64,000 nucleotides of DNA from Thiocapsa imhoffii (GCF_016583985.1 NZ_NRSD01000004.1:1-64000); one strand, 5' to 3'; shown: positions 28,151 through 40,591, counted from the first letter of the stretch. Notes: generated from the sequence alone by a model not told the origin. Made by a program: numbers and translations.

Positions 28151-29167
28151 TTAGGCGGTAGGTCGCGGACGCCCCGATGCGGGCAGGGTTCGCTCGAAGG
28201 CGTCATAGGCATGGACGATGCGTTGCACAAGGGCATGCCGCACGACATCGCGTGCATTGAAGAAGGTGAAACTGATTCCCCCGACGTCCTTCAGCACCTC
28301 CACGGCCTGTCGCAGTCCGGACGGCTGACCGCGCGGAAGGTCGATCTGCGTGACATCGCCCGTGATCACCGCGGTGGAACCGAAACCAATGCGGGTCAGA
28401 AACATTTTCATCTGCTCCGGGGTGGTGTTCTGTGCCTCGTCGAGGATGATGAAGGAATCATTCAGGGTGCGGCCGCGCATATAGGCCAGAGGGGCAACCT
28501 CGATGACATTCCGTTCCATGAGTTTCGTCACCTTTTCGAAGCCCAGCATCTCGAAGAGGGCATCATAGAGCGGGCGCAGGTACGGATCGATCTTTTGCGC
28601 CAGATCCCCGGGCAGGAACCCCAATCGCTCACCGGCTTCCACGGCGGGACGAACCAACAGGACACGGCGCACTCGGTCCGATTCAAGTGCCTCGACCGCG
28701 CAGGCAACCGCAAGGTAGGTCTTCCCCGTCCCCGCCGGACCCACGCCAAAGTTGATGTCATGTTTCAGAATCGCGTGCAGGTAGGCCTGTTGATTGGGTC
28801 CGCGCGCCTTGATCAAACCACGTTTGGTCTTGATGATGACGTCAGGCAGACGATCCTCGGCGGCTTTCAGCAGGTCATCGGCACCGGCGCTCTGCAGCGA
28901 CAGATGAATGGACTCGGGGGTCAAAACCTCCATCGCCGTGTCGGCGTAGAGATCCTGCAGGAGTTGCTCACCGAGTCGCACACCACGAGGGTCACCAATC
29001 AAGCGAAAGCTCACGCCCCGGTTGCTGATTTCGATCCCAAGGCGCCGCTCGAGTTGGCGTAGGTGCTGATCGAGTTGACCACAGAGATTCGCCAGCCGCA
29101 CGTTGTCGGCGGGCGCGAGTTCGAGGTCGAGGGTCTGCGGTTGGACTGACGGGCTTGCGGCGTTCAC
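28151..29167 (-). CDS. phoH: PhoH-like ATPase (YbeZ)
   Basis: The 338-residue protein has an N-terminal KH-like RNA-binding region (about 20-110, [30 protein letters not shown]) and a PhoH P-loop ATPase domain with Walker [12 protein letters not shown] (about 142-152), Walker B IILDEAQN and [18 protein letters not shown]. In E. coli YbeZ works with YbeY. It overlaps the miaB stop by 4 bp. Confidence 0.94.
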   Translation of the reverse strand: MNAASPSVQPQTLDLELAPADNVRLANLCGQLDQHLRQLERRLGIEISNRGVSFRLIGDPRGVRLGEQLLQDLYADTAMEVLTPESIHLSLQSAGADDLLKAAEDRLPDVIIKTKRGLIKARGPNQQAYLHAILKHDINFGVGPAGTGKTYLAVACAVEALESDRVRRVLLVRPAVEAGERLGFLPGDLAQKIDPYLRPLYDALFEMLGFEKVTKLMERNVIEVAPLAYMRGRTLNDSFIILDEAQNTTPEQMKMFLTRIGFGSTAVITGDVTQIDLPRGQPSGLRQAVEVLKDVGGISFTFFNARDVVRHALVQRIVHAYDAFERTLPASGRPRPTA

Positions 29168-30537
29168 GCGCGCGGACCCGGGATGTCAGCTTGGACGCTG
29201 GGAGTGCACAGGATGCCGCGCAGCGAGTTGGGTAGGGCCTCGGTGATTTCGAGATCAACGAACTCCCCGATCAACACGCAGTCCCCTGCGAAATTGACGG
29301 CCCGGTTGTTCTCGGTCCGGCCGGTCAGTTGTCGGGGATCCTTGCGCGACGGCCCCTCGACCAACACCCGCTGCCGAGTTCCAATCATCGCCTCGCTGTA
29401 GGCGCGGGCATTGGCGTTGATCCGTTCCTGCAGCTGCTCAAGGCGGGCCTTCTTGACCTGCAACGGCACCTCGTCGGGATAATCGGCGGCCGGTGTGCCC
29501 GGACGTCGGCTGTAGATGAAGCTGTAGCTGTGGTCGAAGCCGATGTCCGCGACCAGATCGAGGGTCGCGGCGAAGTCGGCATCCGTTTCGCCCGGGAAGC
29601 CGACGATGAAGTCGCTCGAAAGGCCGATATCCGGACGCACTTGGCGCAGACGACGAATCTTAGCTCGGTATTCCAATGCCGTGTGCCCACGTTTCATCAA
29701 GGCCAGGATCCGATCCGAGCCGGACTGCACTGGCAGGTGCACGAAGCTCACCAACTCCGGAACCTCCGCAAAGACCTCGATCAAGCTGTCCGAGAAGGCC
29801 ACCGGATGGCTGGTGGTAAAGCGAATCCGATCGATACCGTCGATCGCGGCCACGTAGCGGATCAGGAGCGCAAGATCCGCGCTCGCCTCGCCCTCGGCAT
29901 CCTCGGCAAGGGCTCCGCGGTAGGCATTGACGTTTTGGCCCAGCAGATTGATCTCACGCACGCCTTGTTGCGCGAGTCCGTAAACCTCGGCAATCACATC
30001 ATCGAACGGACGACTGATCTCCTCACCGCGCGTGTAGGGCACGACGCAGTAGGTGCAGTATTTCGAACAGCCCTCCATCACCGAGACATAAGCAGTCGGC
30101 CCTTCAGCGCGCGGTGCGGGCAGCGCATCGAACTTTTCGATCTCGGGAAAGGAGACATCAACCTGCGGCACTCCGCGCTCGGCGAGATCCTTGAGCATGC
30201 GTGGAAGACGATGGAGCGTCTGGGGCCCGAACACCAGATCGACATAGGGCGCCCGTGTGCGAATCGCATCGCCCTCCTGGCTGGCCACACACCCCCCGAC
30301 CCCGATCACCACCTCAGGTCTTGCCGCCTTCAGGGGGCGCCAGCGGCCGAGCTGTGAAAAGACCTTCTCCTGTGCCTTCTCACGGATCGAGCAGGTATTG
30401 AGCAGCAGCACATCGGCATCTTCAGCACGGGCGGCCAATTCCATCCCCATGGACTCTCGCAGCGCATCAGCGATGCGGTCCGAGTCGTATTCGTTCATCT
30501 GGCAACCATGGGTCTGGATATAGAGCTTGCGCGGCAT
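29164..30537 (-). CDS. miaB: tRNA-2-methylthio-N6-isopentenyladenosine synthase
   Basis: Starting at ATG 30537 ([19 protein letters not shown]) the protein has 457 residues; 56 upstream residues in the open frame lack homology. The N-terminal MTTase domain supplies three Cys for a [4Fe-4S] cluster ([26 protein letters not shown]). The radical-SAM domain has [17 protein letters not shown]-terminal TRAM domain follows (about 385-445). It adds the methylthio group to A37 of tRNAs. First gene of the miaB-phoH-ybeY-corC operon. Confidence 0.96.
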   Translation of the reverse strand: MPRKLYIQTHGCQMNEYDSDRIADALRESMGMELAARAEDADVLLLNTCSIREKAQEKVFSQLGRWRPLKAARPEVVIGVGGCVASQEGDAIRTRAPYVDLVFGPQTLHRLPRMLKDLAERGVPQVDVSFPEIEKFDALPAPRAEGPTAYVSVMEGCSKYCTYCVVPYTRGEEISRPFDDVIAEVYGLAQQGVREINLLGQNVNAYRGALAEDAEGEASADLALLIRYVAAIDGIDRIRFTTSHPVAFSDSLIEVFAEVPELVSFVHLPVQSGSDRILALMKRGHTALEYRAKIRRLRQVRPDIGLSSDFIVGFPGETDADFAATLDLVADIGFDHSYSFIYSRRPGTPAADYPDEVPLQVKKARLEQLQERINANARAYSEAMIGTRQRVLVEGPSRKDPRQLTGRTENNRAVNFAGDCVLIGEFVDLEITEALPNSLRGILCTPSVQADIPGPRA

Positions 30538-30951
30538 GGGCTTTGGGAGGTTCGGGAGTTGGGGGCTGGTGAGTGTGATCGTCAGGCGGGCGATCCCGCG
30601 ACAGGCGCGCCGGGAGACGACGACGGGATGTTCGGCTCGCGTGCCTTGATGCGGATGTGCTCGGGCAATGATCCGTCGTGAACGGCATGACCGCGTATGA
30701 CACACGTGCCTAACGTTAAGTCATTGGGGGCCGCCGTGACTCGATCAAGACCCAAGGATGCATCGCAACATGGTCAAGACCTAGGCATTGATCGCATCCT
30801 GCATGGAGTGTGGTCCGTGCGTCAATCCCGGACGCCGTAAGGATGTGTTCGCGCTGGGCGCAACGCGCGGAGTCGGCACGCGAAGCATCCTGCGTTTTGC
30901 GCATCCGCGTGTCAAGCCGTCAGCATGATCTGAGATCAGAATGGCCCCCAG

Positions 30952-30965
30952 TTGATCAGGATCAA
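30952..30965 (+). promoter_or_regulatory. FNR/ANR box upstream of nrdD
   Basis: TTGATCAGGATCAA is a perfect TTGAT-N4-ATCAA site for the oxygen-sensing regulator FNR. It lies 87 bp before the nrdD start, as expected for anaerobic activation. It is in the 514-bp gap between miaB and nrdD; the left part of this gap (30538-30940) shows nothing else I can support. Confidence 0.85.
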
Positions 30966-30984
30966 CTTCACTGTAAACTTTGAG

Positions 30985-31000
30985 ACACAGCATCTAGTCG
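30985..31000 (+). promoter_or_regulatory. NrdR box 1 (weaker)
   Basis: ACACAGCATCTAGTCG resembles the 16-bp NrdR consensus (acaCwAtATwTwGtgt) at most core positions. It starts exactly 31 bp before the second, better box, the helical spacing found between paired NrdR sites. Confidence 0.65.
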
Positions 31001-31015
31001 GCGCTATAGTCCGCA

Positions 31016-31031
31016 ACACAAGATATAGTGT
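31016..31031 (+). promoter_or_regulatory. NrdR box 2
   Basis: ACACAAGATATAGTGT is a near-perfect NrdR box, 20 bp before the nrdD ATG. NrdR represses ribonucleotide reductase genes when dATP is plentiful. Its position over the promoter-proximal region fits repression. Confidence 0.85.
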
Positions 31032-31051
31032 TTACGGATCAGAGACGCCTC

Positions 31052-33091
31052 ATGGGACACCAACAACCCAACCTCTCCACCCTGCCCGTGCGGGTTCGCA
31101 AGCGCGATGGTGAAGAGGTTCGCTTCGACGCCTCCAAGATCGAGTCGGCGATCCTGCGCGCGGGTCAAGCGAGCGGGGAGTTTGGCGCGTCTGAGGCGAG
31201 CCTCTTGACCGCCCAGGTGGTCAAGGTGCTGGCACACCGCTATGGCATTGAGCGCTTTCCGGACATCGAGGGCATCCAGGATGTCGTCGAGCAGACCTTG
31301 ATCAGCGCGAACCACTTCGAGACCGCACGAAGCTACATCGTCTACCGCGAGCAGCATAAGAAACTGCGCGACGAGCACCGCACGCTGGTGGATGTCGCGG
31401 GCTCGATCGACGAATATCTCGACCGCTCGGACTGGCGGGTTGCGGCCAATGCCAACCAGGGCTACTCGCTCGGCGGCCTGATCCTGAACACCTCGGGCAA
31501 AATGATCGCCAATTATTGGCTCAGTCATGTCTATCCGCCGGAGATCGGACAAGCCCATCGCGAGGGTGACTTGCATATCCATGACCTGGATATGCTCTCT
31601 GGCTACTGTGCCGGCTGGTCGCTGCGGACCCTCTTGAACGAGGGTCTGAACGGTGTCCCCGGCAAGGTCGAGGCAGGTCCCCCGAAGCATATGTCCTCGG
31701 CAGTCGGGCAAATCGTCAATTTCCTCGGCACCCTCCAGAACGAATGGGCCGGCGCGCAGGCATTCTCCAGTTTCGATACTTACATGGCCGCCTTTGTCCG
31801 TGTCGACAATCTGCCTTACAAGCAGGTCAAGCAATATATTCAGGAACTGATCTACAACCTCAATGTTCCTTCGCGGTGGGGCACCCAGACACCCTTCACG
31901 AATCTCACGTTTGATTGGGTCTGTCCTGAAGATCTGCGTGACCAGGTCCCGGTCATCGGGGGGGTGGAGCAATCCTTCACCTATGGTGACCTCCAAGCCG
32001 AGATGGATCTGATCAATCGCGCCTATATCGAGGTCATGACCGAGGGAGATGCGAAAGGCCGAATCTTCACCTTTCCCATCCCCACCTACAACATCACGAC
32101 CGATTTTATTTGGGATAGCCCGAATGCCGATCTGCTGTTCGAGATGACCGCCAAGTATGGCTTGCCTTATTTTCAGAACTTCCTCAACTCAGAGCTTTCG
32201 CCCAACATGGTGCGCTCCATGTGCTGCCGCCTGCAGCTGGATCTGCGCGAACTCCTCAAGCGCGGCAACGGACTCTTCGGCTCGGCGGAACAGACCGGAT
32301 CGCTGGGCGTGGTCACCATCAATTGCGCACGGCTTGGATTCACTCACCAGGGCGACGAAGCCGGGCTGATCAAGCGGCTCGATCAGCTCTTGGAACTCGC
32401 GCGCAACAGCCTGGAGATCAAACGCAAGGTCATTCAGCGTCATCTGGATGCGGGACTCTTCCCCTATACCAAACGGTATCTCGGAACCTTGCGCAATCAT
32501 TTCTCAACCATCGGGGTGAATGGCATCAACGAGATGATCCGCAATTTCACCAAGGATGCCGAGGACATCACCACTGACCGGGGCCATGCCATGGCCTGTC
32601 GATTGCTCGACCAGGTTCGCGCGCGCATGGTCGAATTCCAGGAAACGACGGGCAACATGTATAACCTGGAAGCCACCCCGGCGGAAGGGACGACCTACCG
32701 CTTCGCCCGGGAGGATCAGAAACGTTTTCCTGGCATCCTCCAGGCCGGCACACCCGAGACACCCTATTACACGAACAGCTCACAACTCCCGGTCGGCTAT
32801 ACCGACGACCCCTTCGAGGCGTTGGCCATGCAGGAAGAGTTGCAAACCAAGTACACCGGCGGCACGGTGCTGCATCTCTACATGAGCGAGCACATCTCTT
32901 CGACCGACGCCTGCAAACGTCTCGTCCGCCGTGCCTTGGAGAATTTCCGCCTGCCCTATGTCACGGTCACCCCCGTGTTTTCCATCTGTCCCAAGCACGG
33001 CTATCTCGCTGGGGAACATGAGTTCTGTCCAGTCTGCGACCAAGAACTGATGGCACGCAAGGCCGCGCAGGGCGAATGGGCCATTCACTGA
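31052..33091 (+). CDS. nrdD: anaerobic ribonucleoside-triphosphate reductase, main chain without glycyl-radical domain
   Basis: From ATG 31052 the protein has 679 residues; GTG at 31028 would lie inside the NrdR box. It begins with an ATP-cone (VRVRKRDGEEVRFDASKIESAI, about 8-95). The ten-stranded barrel follows (GGLILNTSGKMIANYW, DLHIHDLDMLSGYCAGWSL, MVRSMCCRLQLDLREL). The end has a partial zinc site (CPKHGYLAGEHEFCPVC). It stops before the usual RVxGY glycyl-radical stretch, which is encoded 66 bp downstream in the same frame. It makes deoxynucleotides without oxygen. Confidence 0.93.
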   Translation: MGHQQPNLSTLPVRVRKRDGEEVRFDASKIESAILRAGQASGEFGASEASLLTAQVVKVLAHRYGIERFPDIEGIQDVVEQTLISANHFETARSYIVYREQHKKLRDEHRTLVDVAGSIDEYLDRSDWRVAANANQGYSLGGLILNTSGKMIANYWLSHVYPPEIGQAHREGDLHIHDLDMLSGYCAGWSLRTLLNEGLNGVPGKVEAGPPKHMSSAVGQIVNFLGTLQNEWAGAQAFSSFDTYMAAFVRVDNLPYKQVKQYIQELIYNLNVPSRWGTQTPFTNLTFDWVCPEDLRDQVPVIGGVEQSFTYGDLQAEMDLINRAYIEVMTEGDAKGRIFTFPIPTYNITTDFIWDSPNADLLFEMTAKYGLPYFQNFLNSELSPNMVRSMCCRLQLDLRELLKRGNGLFGSAEQTGSLGVVTINCARLGFTHQGDEAGLIKRLDQLLELARNSLEIKRKVIQRHLDAGLFPYTKRYLGTLRNHFSTIGVNGINEMIRNFTKDAEDITTDRGHAMACRLLDQVRARMVEFQETTGNMYNLEATPAEGTTYRFAREDQKRFPGILQAGTPETPYYTNSSQLPVGYTDDPFEALAMQEELQTKYTGGTVLHLYMSEHISSTDACKRLVRRALENFRLPYVTVTPVFSICPKHGYLAGEHEFCPVCDQELMARKAAQGEWAIH

Positions 33092-33157
33092 GACCGGCGC
33101 CGAACTCCCGCGCCACGACCCTTTCATCATTACTACATGCACCATCAGGACGTCATC

Positions 33158-33349
33158 ATGAGCCAAGGTCACATCGAACTGCCGAACGAAGAGCGGACCC
33201 GTTGCGAGGTCTGGACTCGCGTGATGGGTTATCACCGCCCCGTGTCTGCCTTCAATGCCGGCAAACGGAGCGAGCACGCCGAACGACGTTATTTCACTGA
33301 AGCGCCCACGGCCAGCCAAGGCAAGCGGGGCCAGCGCGCGGCCGCCTGA
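33158..33349 (+). CDS. separate glycyl-radical domain of anaerobic ribonucleotide reductase
   Basis: A 63-residue protein: EVWTRVMGYHRPVSAFNAGKRSEHAERRYF matches the C-terminal glycyl-radical loop of NrdD (RV-x-GY-x-RPV-x-x-FN-x-GK), with Gly29 or so as the radical site. CAGGAC lies 8 bp before the ATG. The frame is the same as nrdD, separated by the nrdD TGA and 22 codons without another stop. Either the enzyme works as two chains, as with the spare-part protein YfiD of pyruvate formate-lyase, or the TGA is a recent split or sequencing error. The next gene is the activase that would generate the radical. Confidence 0.82.
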   Translation: MSQGHIELPNEERTRCEVWTRVMGYHRPVSAFNAGKRSEHAERRYFTEAPTASQGKRGQRAAA

Positions 33350-33387
33350 GCAGCGTGCCGACTCGGGCTTGACCGCGCGAATGACCC

Positions 33388-34143
33388 ATGTCGCCAGGAC
33401 AGCGTCCATTCCCGACCAACCAGACAACGCAGCACGCGGATGACCCGCGGGTCGTGCGCCCGTTGCGGGTTGGCGGACTGTTACCGCTCACAACCATCGA
33501 CTATCCAGGAGAGCTCGCGGCGGTGGTCTTTTGTCAGGGCTGTGGCTGGCGATGCCGCTATTGTCACAACCCCAGTCTGCTCGACCCGCATGCAGCGACC
33601 TCCCTCACCTGGGGTGACGTCGCTGCCTTTCTCGACCGGCGCGTAGGCCTCCTCGACGCGGTTGTTTTCAGTGGCGGTGAACCGACAGTACAACAGGGTC
33701 TTGAGGCGGCCATCGCGGAGGTCAAGGCGCGTGGATTCAAGGTCGGATTGCACACCGCGGGGGCGGTGCCGGGACGGCTCGCACAGATCCTCCCGCATCT
33801 CGACTGGATCGCGCTCGATATCAAGGGCCTGCCTGAGAGCTATCCGACGATCACTGGTGTCACCCATGCCGGTCGCGCGGCTTGGGAAAGCCTCGCGCTG
33901 CTACTTGATGCCAAGATCGAGCTTGAGGTTCGCACGACCTTGATGCCCGGTTGTACCTCGGAGGACGTCGGCAAGCTGGCACGGCGGCTGTCCCGAGCCG
34001 GAGTGAAACGCTACGCCATTCAAGCCTGCGACACCGCCCACGCACTCGACCCTGGGCTCGAACCATCAGGCATCCCCTTCGCACAACTCGTCCGCGACGT
34101 CGATGCCAGTTCCTTCACCAGCCTGATCCTGCGCCATCCCTGA
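33388..34143 (+). CDS. nrdG: anaerobic ribonucleotide reductase activating protein (radical SAM)
   Basis: The 251-residue radical-SAM enzyme carries CGWRCRYC (CxxxCxxC, about 51-58) and the GGE motif VVFSGGEPTVQQ. The short build, without extra ferredoxin clusters, matches NrdG-like activases of the longer proteobacterial type. It is 38 bp after the glycyl-radical protein, so the three genes form one operon. An earlier or later start (for example at VRPLRVGGLLPLTTIDYPG) is possible because the first 25 residues are not conserved. Confidence 0.88.
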   Translation: MSPGQRPFPTNQTTQHADDPRVVRPLRVGGLLPLTTIDYPGELAAVVFCQGCGWRCRYCHNPSLLDPHAATSLTWGDVAAFLDRRVGLLDAVVFSGGEPTVQQGLEAAIAEVKARGFKVGLHTAGAVPGRLAQILPHLDWIALDIKGLPESYPTITGVTHAGRAAWESLALLLDAKIELEVRTTLMPGCTSEDVGKLARRLSRAGVKRYAIQACDTAHALDPGLEPSGIPFAQLVRDVDASSFTSLILRHP

Positions 34144-34243
34144 TCCAACGTTCACGCGGCTTCGTCAGCCTTTGCCGAACCAGGTCACACACCCCACATA
34201 GGCGGGATGTGGATTCTGCCCCCCTGGGATTGAGGAGCACGCG

Positions 34244-35080
34244 ATGCGTGACCTACTACTGATTGACAATGGCTCGAAGCGCGCTGACGCGATCCTGAGC
34301 CTGCGAGCGATTGCCGAGCGTCTCGGTGCGCGGGTCGGCCGGACCGTGCTGCCGGTCTCACTCTTACACGCCCATCATGTTCCGAGCAGTATCTTGAATG
34401 ATCAGGCGGCCGACACCTTCGAGCCCTTCATGCGACGTCGGCTCACTATGGGCGTGCGCCACTTCTCGATCATCCCACTGTTTTTCGGTCCCAGTCGGGC
34501 CATCAGCGATTATGTCCCCGAACGCCTCGCGGCACTCCGCGACGAATTTGGATCATTCGAGGTGCGCCTCGCCCGCAACCTATGCCCGATGCCCGCTGGC
34601 GAACCCCTTCTCGCCGAAATTCTCTTCGATCTGATCCATGACACGGCGACGCGCGAACGGATCAAGCTGAGCCGCGTTCTGTTGGTCGATCATGGCTCGC
34701 CCATCCCAGCCGTGACCGAAGTGCGCAATTGGCTCGCGCGTCGCTTGCGGGCACTGCTCGATACCGAGATTGAATTGGGCGAAGCCGTCATGGAACGACG
34801 GGCTGGATCAGAGTATGACTTCAACGGAGCGCTCCTAGAGGACCATCTTCGCAAGCTTGCCGCGGTCGACCCGTCCAGTCCGGTGATCCTGTCCATGCTC
34901 TTTCTCTCGCCAGGACGCCACGCGGGTCCGGGCGGTGACATTGCCGAGATCTGCGCGACGGTCAGCGCGGACTGTCCTGGTTTTCGCACGGTCTACACGC
35001 CCTTGGTCGGCAGCCACCCGAAATTGATCGAGATCCTCGCGCGGCGCGCCGCCGAGCTTGAGATCACATCCACCCGATGA
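34244..35080 (+). CDS. sirohydrochlorin cobaltochelatase-like protein (CbiX family), two domains
   Basis: The 278-residue protein is two tandem CbiX-type domains. The C-terminal one keeps the metal-chelation His residues (VDHGSPIPAVTEVR, about 147-160, and LFLSPGRHAGPGGDI, about 222-236). In the N-terminal one both are replaced (LIDNGSKRADA and PLFFGPSRAISDYVP). Family members insert cobalt, nickel or iron into sirohydrochlorin. A siroheme-type role is attractive because the dsr enzymes use siroheme, but the gene is not adjacent to them. It is 100 bp after nrdG. Confidence 0.78.
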   Translation: MRDLLLIDNGSKRADAILSLRAIAERLGARVGRTVLPVSLLHAHHVPSSILNDQAADTFEPFMRRRLTMGVRHFSIIPLFFGPSRAISDYVPERLAALRDEFGSFEVRLARNLCPMPAGEPLLAEILFDLIHDTATRERIKLSRVLLVDHGSPIPAVTEVRNWLARRLRALLDTEIELGEAVMERRAGSEYDFNGALLEDHLRKLAAVDPSSPVILSMLFLSPGRHAGPGGDIAEICATVSADCPGFRTVYTPLVGSHPKLIEILARRAAELEITSTR

Positions 35081-35176
35081 CGCTGAGCCGCGTGATCACA
35101 ACCGCCCGGCAACGGCCATCGGGTTACGGACCCGCTTCCCCATTCTAGCCCTTCATCACATGAGGTCACTGCTTCG

Positions 35177-37660
<2,484 letters not shown>

Positions 37661-37717
37661 CCATACACCGACCGGGTGGCGGGCGCTCGACTCGAGACTT
37701 CGACTCCCGCCTTTGGA

Positions 37718-38002
37718 TCAATAGATGGTCTCTGGAATGTAGCCGGGGGCGTTAGGCCCCAGGTTACGCTCCCCATCCTCGGCCGCCTCGTAGGGATTGC
37801 CTTGGGCATAGGGATCGCCCGCGGCGGTTTCGGCCTCGTCCTCGACCGTATCGATGACGGGGTCGCCAATCAGCGCGCCGTCCGACAGGCTCACACCCTC
37901 GATCACCGTTTGATTGCCGCACCCACTCAGCAGCGCGATCAACAGCCCAAGGGCCAGGACGGTGTCACGACCTGGGTCACGGCGATCAGCAGGCAAGCTC
38001 AT
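37718..38002 (-). CDS. small lipoprotein
   Basis: From ATG 38002 the protein has 94 residues. A signal peptide (TVLALGLLIALLSGC, about 14-28) ends in the lipobox LSGC, so Cys28 should be lipidated. The mature part is acidic (SLSDGALIGDPVIDTVEDEAE, PYAQGNPYEAAEDGE) and probably disordered. No family recognised. The longer frame to 38098 has no ribosome-binding site. Confidence 0.65.
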   Translation of the reverse strand: MSLPADRRDPGRDTVLALGLLIALLSGCGNQTVIEGVSLSDGALIGDPVIDTVEDEAETAAGDPYAQGNPYEAAEDGERNLGPNAPGYIPETIY

Positions 38003-38252
38003 GAGTGCTCCATCGTGCGCATCACAGTCAGCATGAAATGAGTCTGCGTATCCTCGCACAAGATCAGGAATCGCATGCGTCTTTTGTTGCTGGAACACCG
38101 CTGATCGCGGCGCGTACCGCGTCTTCCGAGACCGGGAGCATGACCCTGTGAGACGCGATCACCCCCCACCTCGAGGGGACGACTCATCAGAGGTGCACTG
38201 CCGCTGCCCGGAACAAGCGTGCTATCGTTTCTTTTTTTTGAGGAATTGTGTT

Positions 38253-40499
38253 GTGTGTTCGAGGATCTTCCAGTCGTATCCCGGAGGTTTGCTCCTTCTG
38301 ATCGCGGTGTGTGCGACCCTCCTCCCGCCCCCCACTAGCGTGGCGGCCGAGCGACCCACGATCGGACTCGCCCTCTCGGGTGGTGGCGCACGGGGTGCGG
38401 CTCATGTCGGTGTCCTGCGCGTTATCGAGCAACTTGGAATTCCGGTGGACTATGTGGCCGGCACCTCGATGGGCTCGATCATCGGTGGACTCTACGCCAT
38501 GGGGATGTCGCCGGATCAAATCGAAGCCACGATCGAGGAGATCGATTGGAACGCCATCTTTCGCGATGAACCGCCACGTCAGCAGCGGCGCATCCGTCGG
38601 AATCTGGACGACAGAAGTTTTCTGATCGGAGCGAGACCAGGCGTGAACGAAGCGGAGGGCGAGGTCAATCTGGTCCCGGCGTTGATCCAGGGACAACGGC
38701 TCGACCTCGCCTTGCGACGCTATACCATGCCCGCGCGCACGATCCACAACTTCGATGATCTTAAGATCCCGTTTCGCGCGGTGGCAACAGACGCCGTCAC
38801 TGGGGGCGCGGTTATCCTTGGGTCGGGTGATCTGGCAACGGCCATGCGTGCCAGCATGGCCGTGCCTGCCGCATTCTCCCCGGTCGAGATCGATGATCAG
38901 CTGCTGATCGACGGCGGCCTCGCCATGAACCTGCCGGTCAGCGCCGTGCGGGAGATGGGCGCGGACATTATCATCGCGGTCGATGTCGGCGGACCAAGGC
39001 GCGATCGTGAAGAAATCAACAATGTGCTCGAGATGCTCGATCAGGTGATGAGCCTGGTCACCTGGCGCAATACCCAGGAGTCCATCGCCGAGTTGCGCCC
39101 GGACGATGTTCTCATCGTGCCGCCGCTGGGACGCGAGGTCCTCGCCGCGGATTTCAACAGGATGCTCGAAGCCATCGCCATTGGTGTGCGGGGCGCCGAG
39201 GAACGGCGTCCAGAACTGCTCGCGCTCAAGCGCCCGGCCCGGCAGCCTGAACGTTTTGTCGCCGGCCAGCGTCTCCCAGAGACACCCATGCCGGTGATCG
39301 ATCGCGTCCGCATCGAAAATCAATCCCGCCTCTCGGATGACTTAATCGCTCGCCGCCTCGACGTGCCGCTCGGGGAACCCCTGGATGTCAACGCCTTGGA
39401 GGCACAGATCGAGCGGATCTTCGATCAGGACAACTTCGAGACGGTCCATTATCAGATTGAGAAAGCCGCCGACGAGAAAACCGAACTCGTCGTGACCGCA
39501 ACCGAGAAATCCTGGGGAACCAGTTACCTGCAGGCGGGACTCGAACTCTCCTCGGCATCCGGGGGAGATTCGCAGTTCAACATCGGCTTCGCCTATACCA
39601 TGGCGCCAGTCAATCCACTAAACGCGGAGTGGCGAACCCAGTTCCAGCTCGGCGAAGAGCCCGGTTTAATCACCGAATTCTACCAGCCATTGGATCCGCT
39701 CGAGCGCTGGTACCTGGAAGCCATGGCCGGCTATTTCACGGAGAGTCTCACCCTGTTCGAACCCAGTGTCTCGGACAATCCCAAGGCGAAATATCTGCTC
39801 ACGCGTGCCGGCGGATCGCTTGAGGTCGGCCGTAACCTCGGTCACTGGGGCCGGCTCGGCTTAAGCTATTCACGTTACGGCGGTCGGGCGTCGTTGCGCT
39901 ACGGGGATCCCGGCATGAGGGGGTACGGTTTCGATGATGGAGCGCTCGGATTGACCTTCTACATCGACACCCTCGACAACGTGAATTTTCCACGTCACGG
40001 CTGGGCCGCGACGACCTTCGCAACAACCTCGCGGACGGAACTGGGCGCATCCCGGAACTATGATCAAGCCGGCATCAGCGTCCTGCACAGCCGGAGTTGG
40101 GGTCCTAACAGCCTGCTGACGAGTCTTCGGTTCGCGGGAACCTTCGGTGGGGAGGAGTCGCCGCAATCGCTTTATCGCCTCGGCGGTTTTTTGAACCTCT
40201 CGGGCTTCAACCAGAACGAACTCTCCGGAGCCAATCTCGGGCTTGCACGTGGCATCTATCTGCGCCAACTCGGGGTTGGCCTCGTGAACACCTATGCGGG
40301 AGCATCGCTTGAGTTGGGAAATGTCTGGGATCAGCGCTCCGATATCAATTTCGACACCTTGCGCGTGGGCAGCAGCCTCTTTCTCGGTGCCGACACCTTC
40401 ATTGGCCCACTCTACTTCGGTTACGGTTTATCCGATGGCGGTTTCAACGCGATCTATCTGCTCTTAGGCCGCCCCTGGAGTGTGCGCTGGACCGATTGA
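38253..40499 (+). CDS. patatin-like phospholipase with outer-membrane barrel (type Vd-like)
   Basis: GTG 38253 follows GAGGAA and gives 748 residues; frames starting earlier are unlikely. A signal peptide ends near SVAA (about 32). The patatin domain (about 37-235) has the oxyanion loop SGGGARGAAHVGVL, nucleophile GTSMG and the DGG of the Ser-Asp dyad. A single POTRA-like domain (about 350-420, VIDRVRIENQSRLSDDLIARRLDVP) leads to a 16-strand BamA/Omp85-type barrel ending in RPWSVRWTD. This is the layout of PlpD-type phospholipases that carry a secreted patatin on their own barrel. Confidence 0.9.
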   Translation: MCSRIFQSYPGGLLLLIAVCATLLPPPTSVAAERPTIGLALSGGGARGAAHVGVLRVIEQLGIPVDYVAGTSMGSIIGGLYAMGMSPDQIEATIEEIDWNAIFRDEPPRQQRRIRRNLDDRSFLIGARPGVNEAEGEVNLVPALIQGQRLDLALRRYTMPARTIHNFDDLKIPFRAVATDAVTGGAVILGSGDLATAMRASMAVPAAFSPVEIDDQLLIDGGLAMNLPVSAVREMGADIIIAVDVGGPRRDREEINNVLEMLDQVMSLVTWRNTQESIAELRPDDVLIVPPLGREVLAADFNRMLEAIAIGVRGAEERRPELLALKRPARQPERFVAGQRLPETPMPVIDRVRIENQSRLSDDLIARRLDVPLGEPLDVNALEAQIERIFDQDNFETVHYQIEKAADEKTELVVTATEKSWGTSYLQAGLELSSASGGDSQFNIGFAYTMAPVNPLNAEWRTQFQLGEEPGLITEFYQPLDPLERWYLEAMAGYFTESLTLFEPSVSDNPKAKYLLTRAGGSLEVGRNLGHWGRLGLSYSRYGGRASLRYGDPGMRGYGFDDGALGLTFYIDTLDNVNFPRHGWAATTFATTSRTELGASRNYDQAGISVLHSRSWGPNSLLTSLRFAGTFGGEESPQSLYRLGGFLNLSGFNQNELSGANLGLARGIYLRQLGVGLVNTYAGASLELGNVWDQRSDINFDTLRVGSSLFLGADTFIGPLYFGYGLSDGGFNAIYLLLGRPWSVRWTD

Positions 40500-40591
40500 G
40501 CCACCGCCTCCTCCGACCGCTCACCCTGCTTGATGCTCCGACTCTCCAGATCAAGCAGGTATTCGAGCTGAGGCGGCAACCCGCCGGTCTG

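Noticed and set aside
31004..31996. Long minus-strand open frame opposite nrdD
   Set aside because: It is the antisense shadow of nrdD in a GC-rich genome and shows no protein motif. The same holds for other long antisense frames, such as 7870-9291, 13610-14755 and 38187-39323.
33089..33157. Readthrough of the nrdD TGA to give one continuous reductase
   Set aside because: The 22 codons between are Arg/Pro/His-rich and do not look like NrdD, and the small protein has its own ribosome-binding site. A split gene is preferred, but a sequencing error cannot be excluded.
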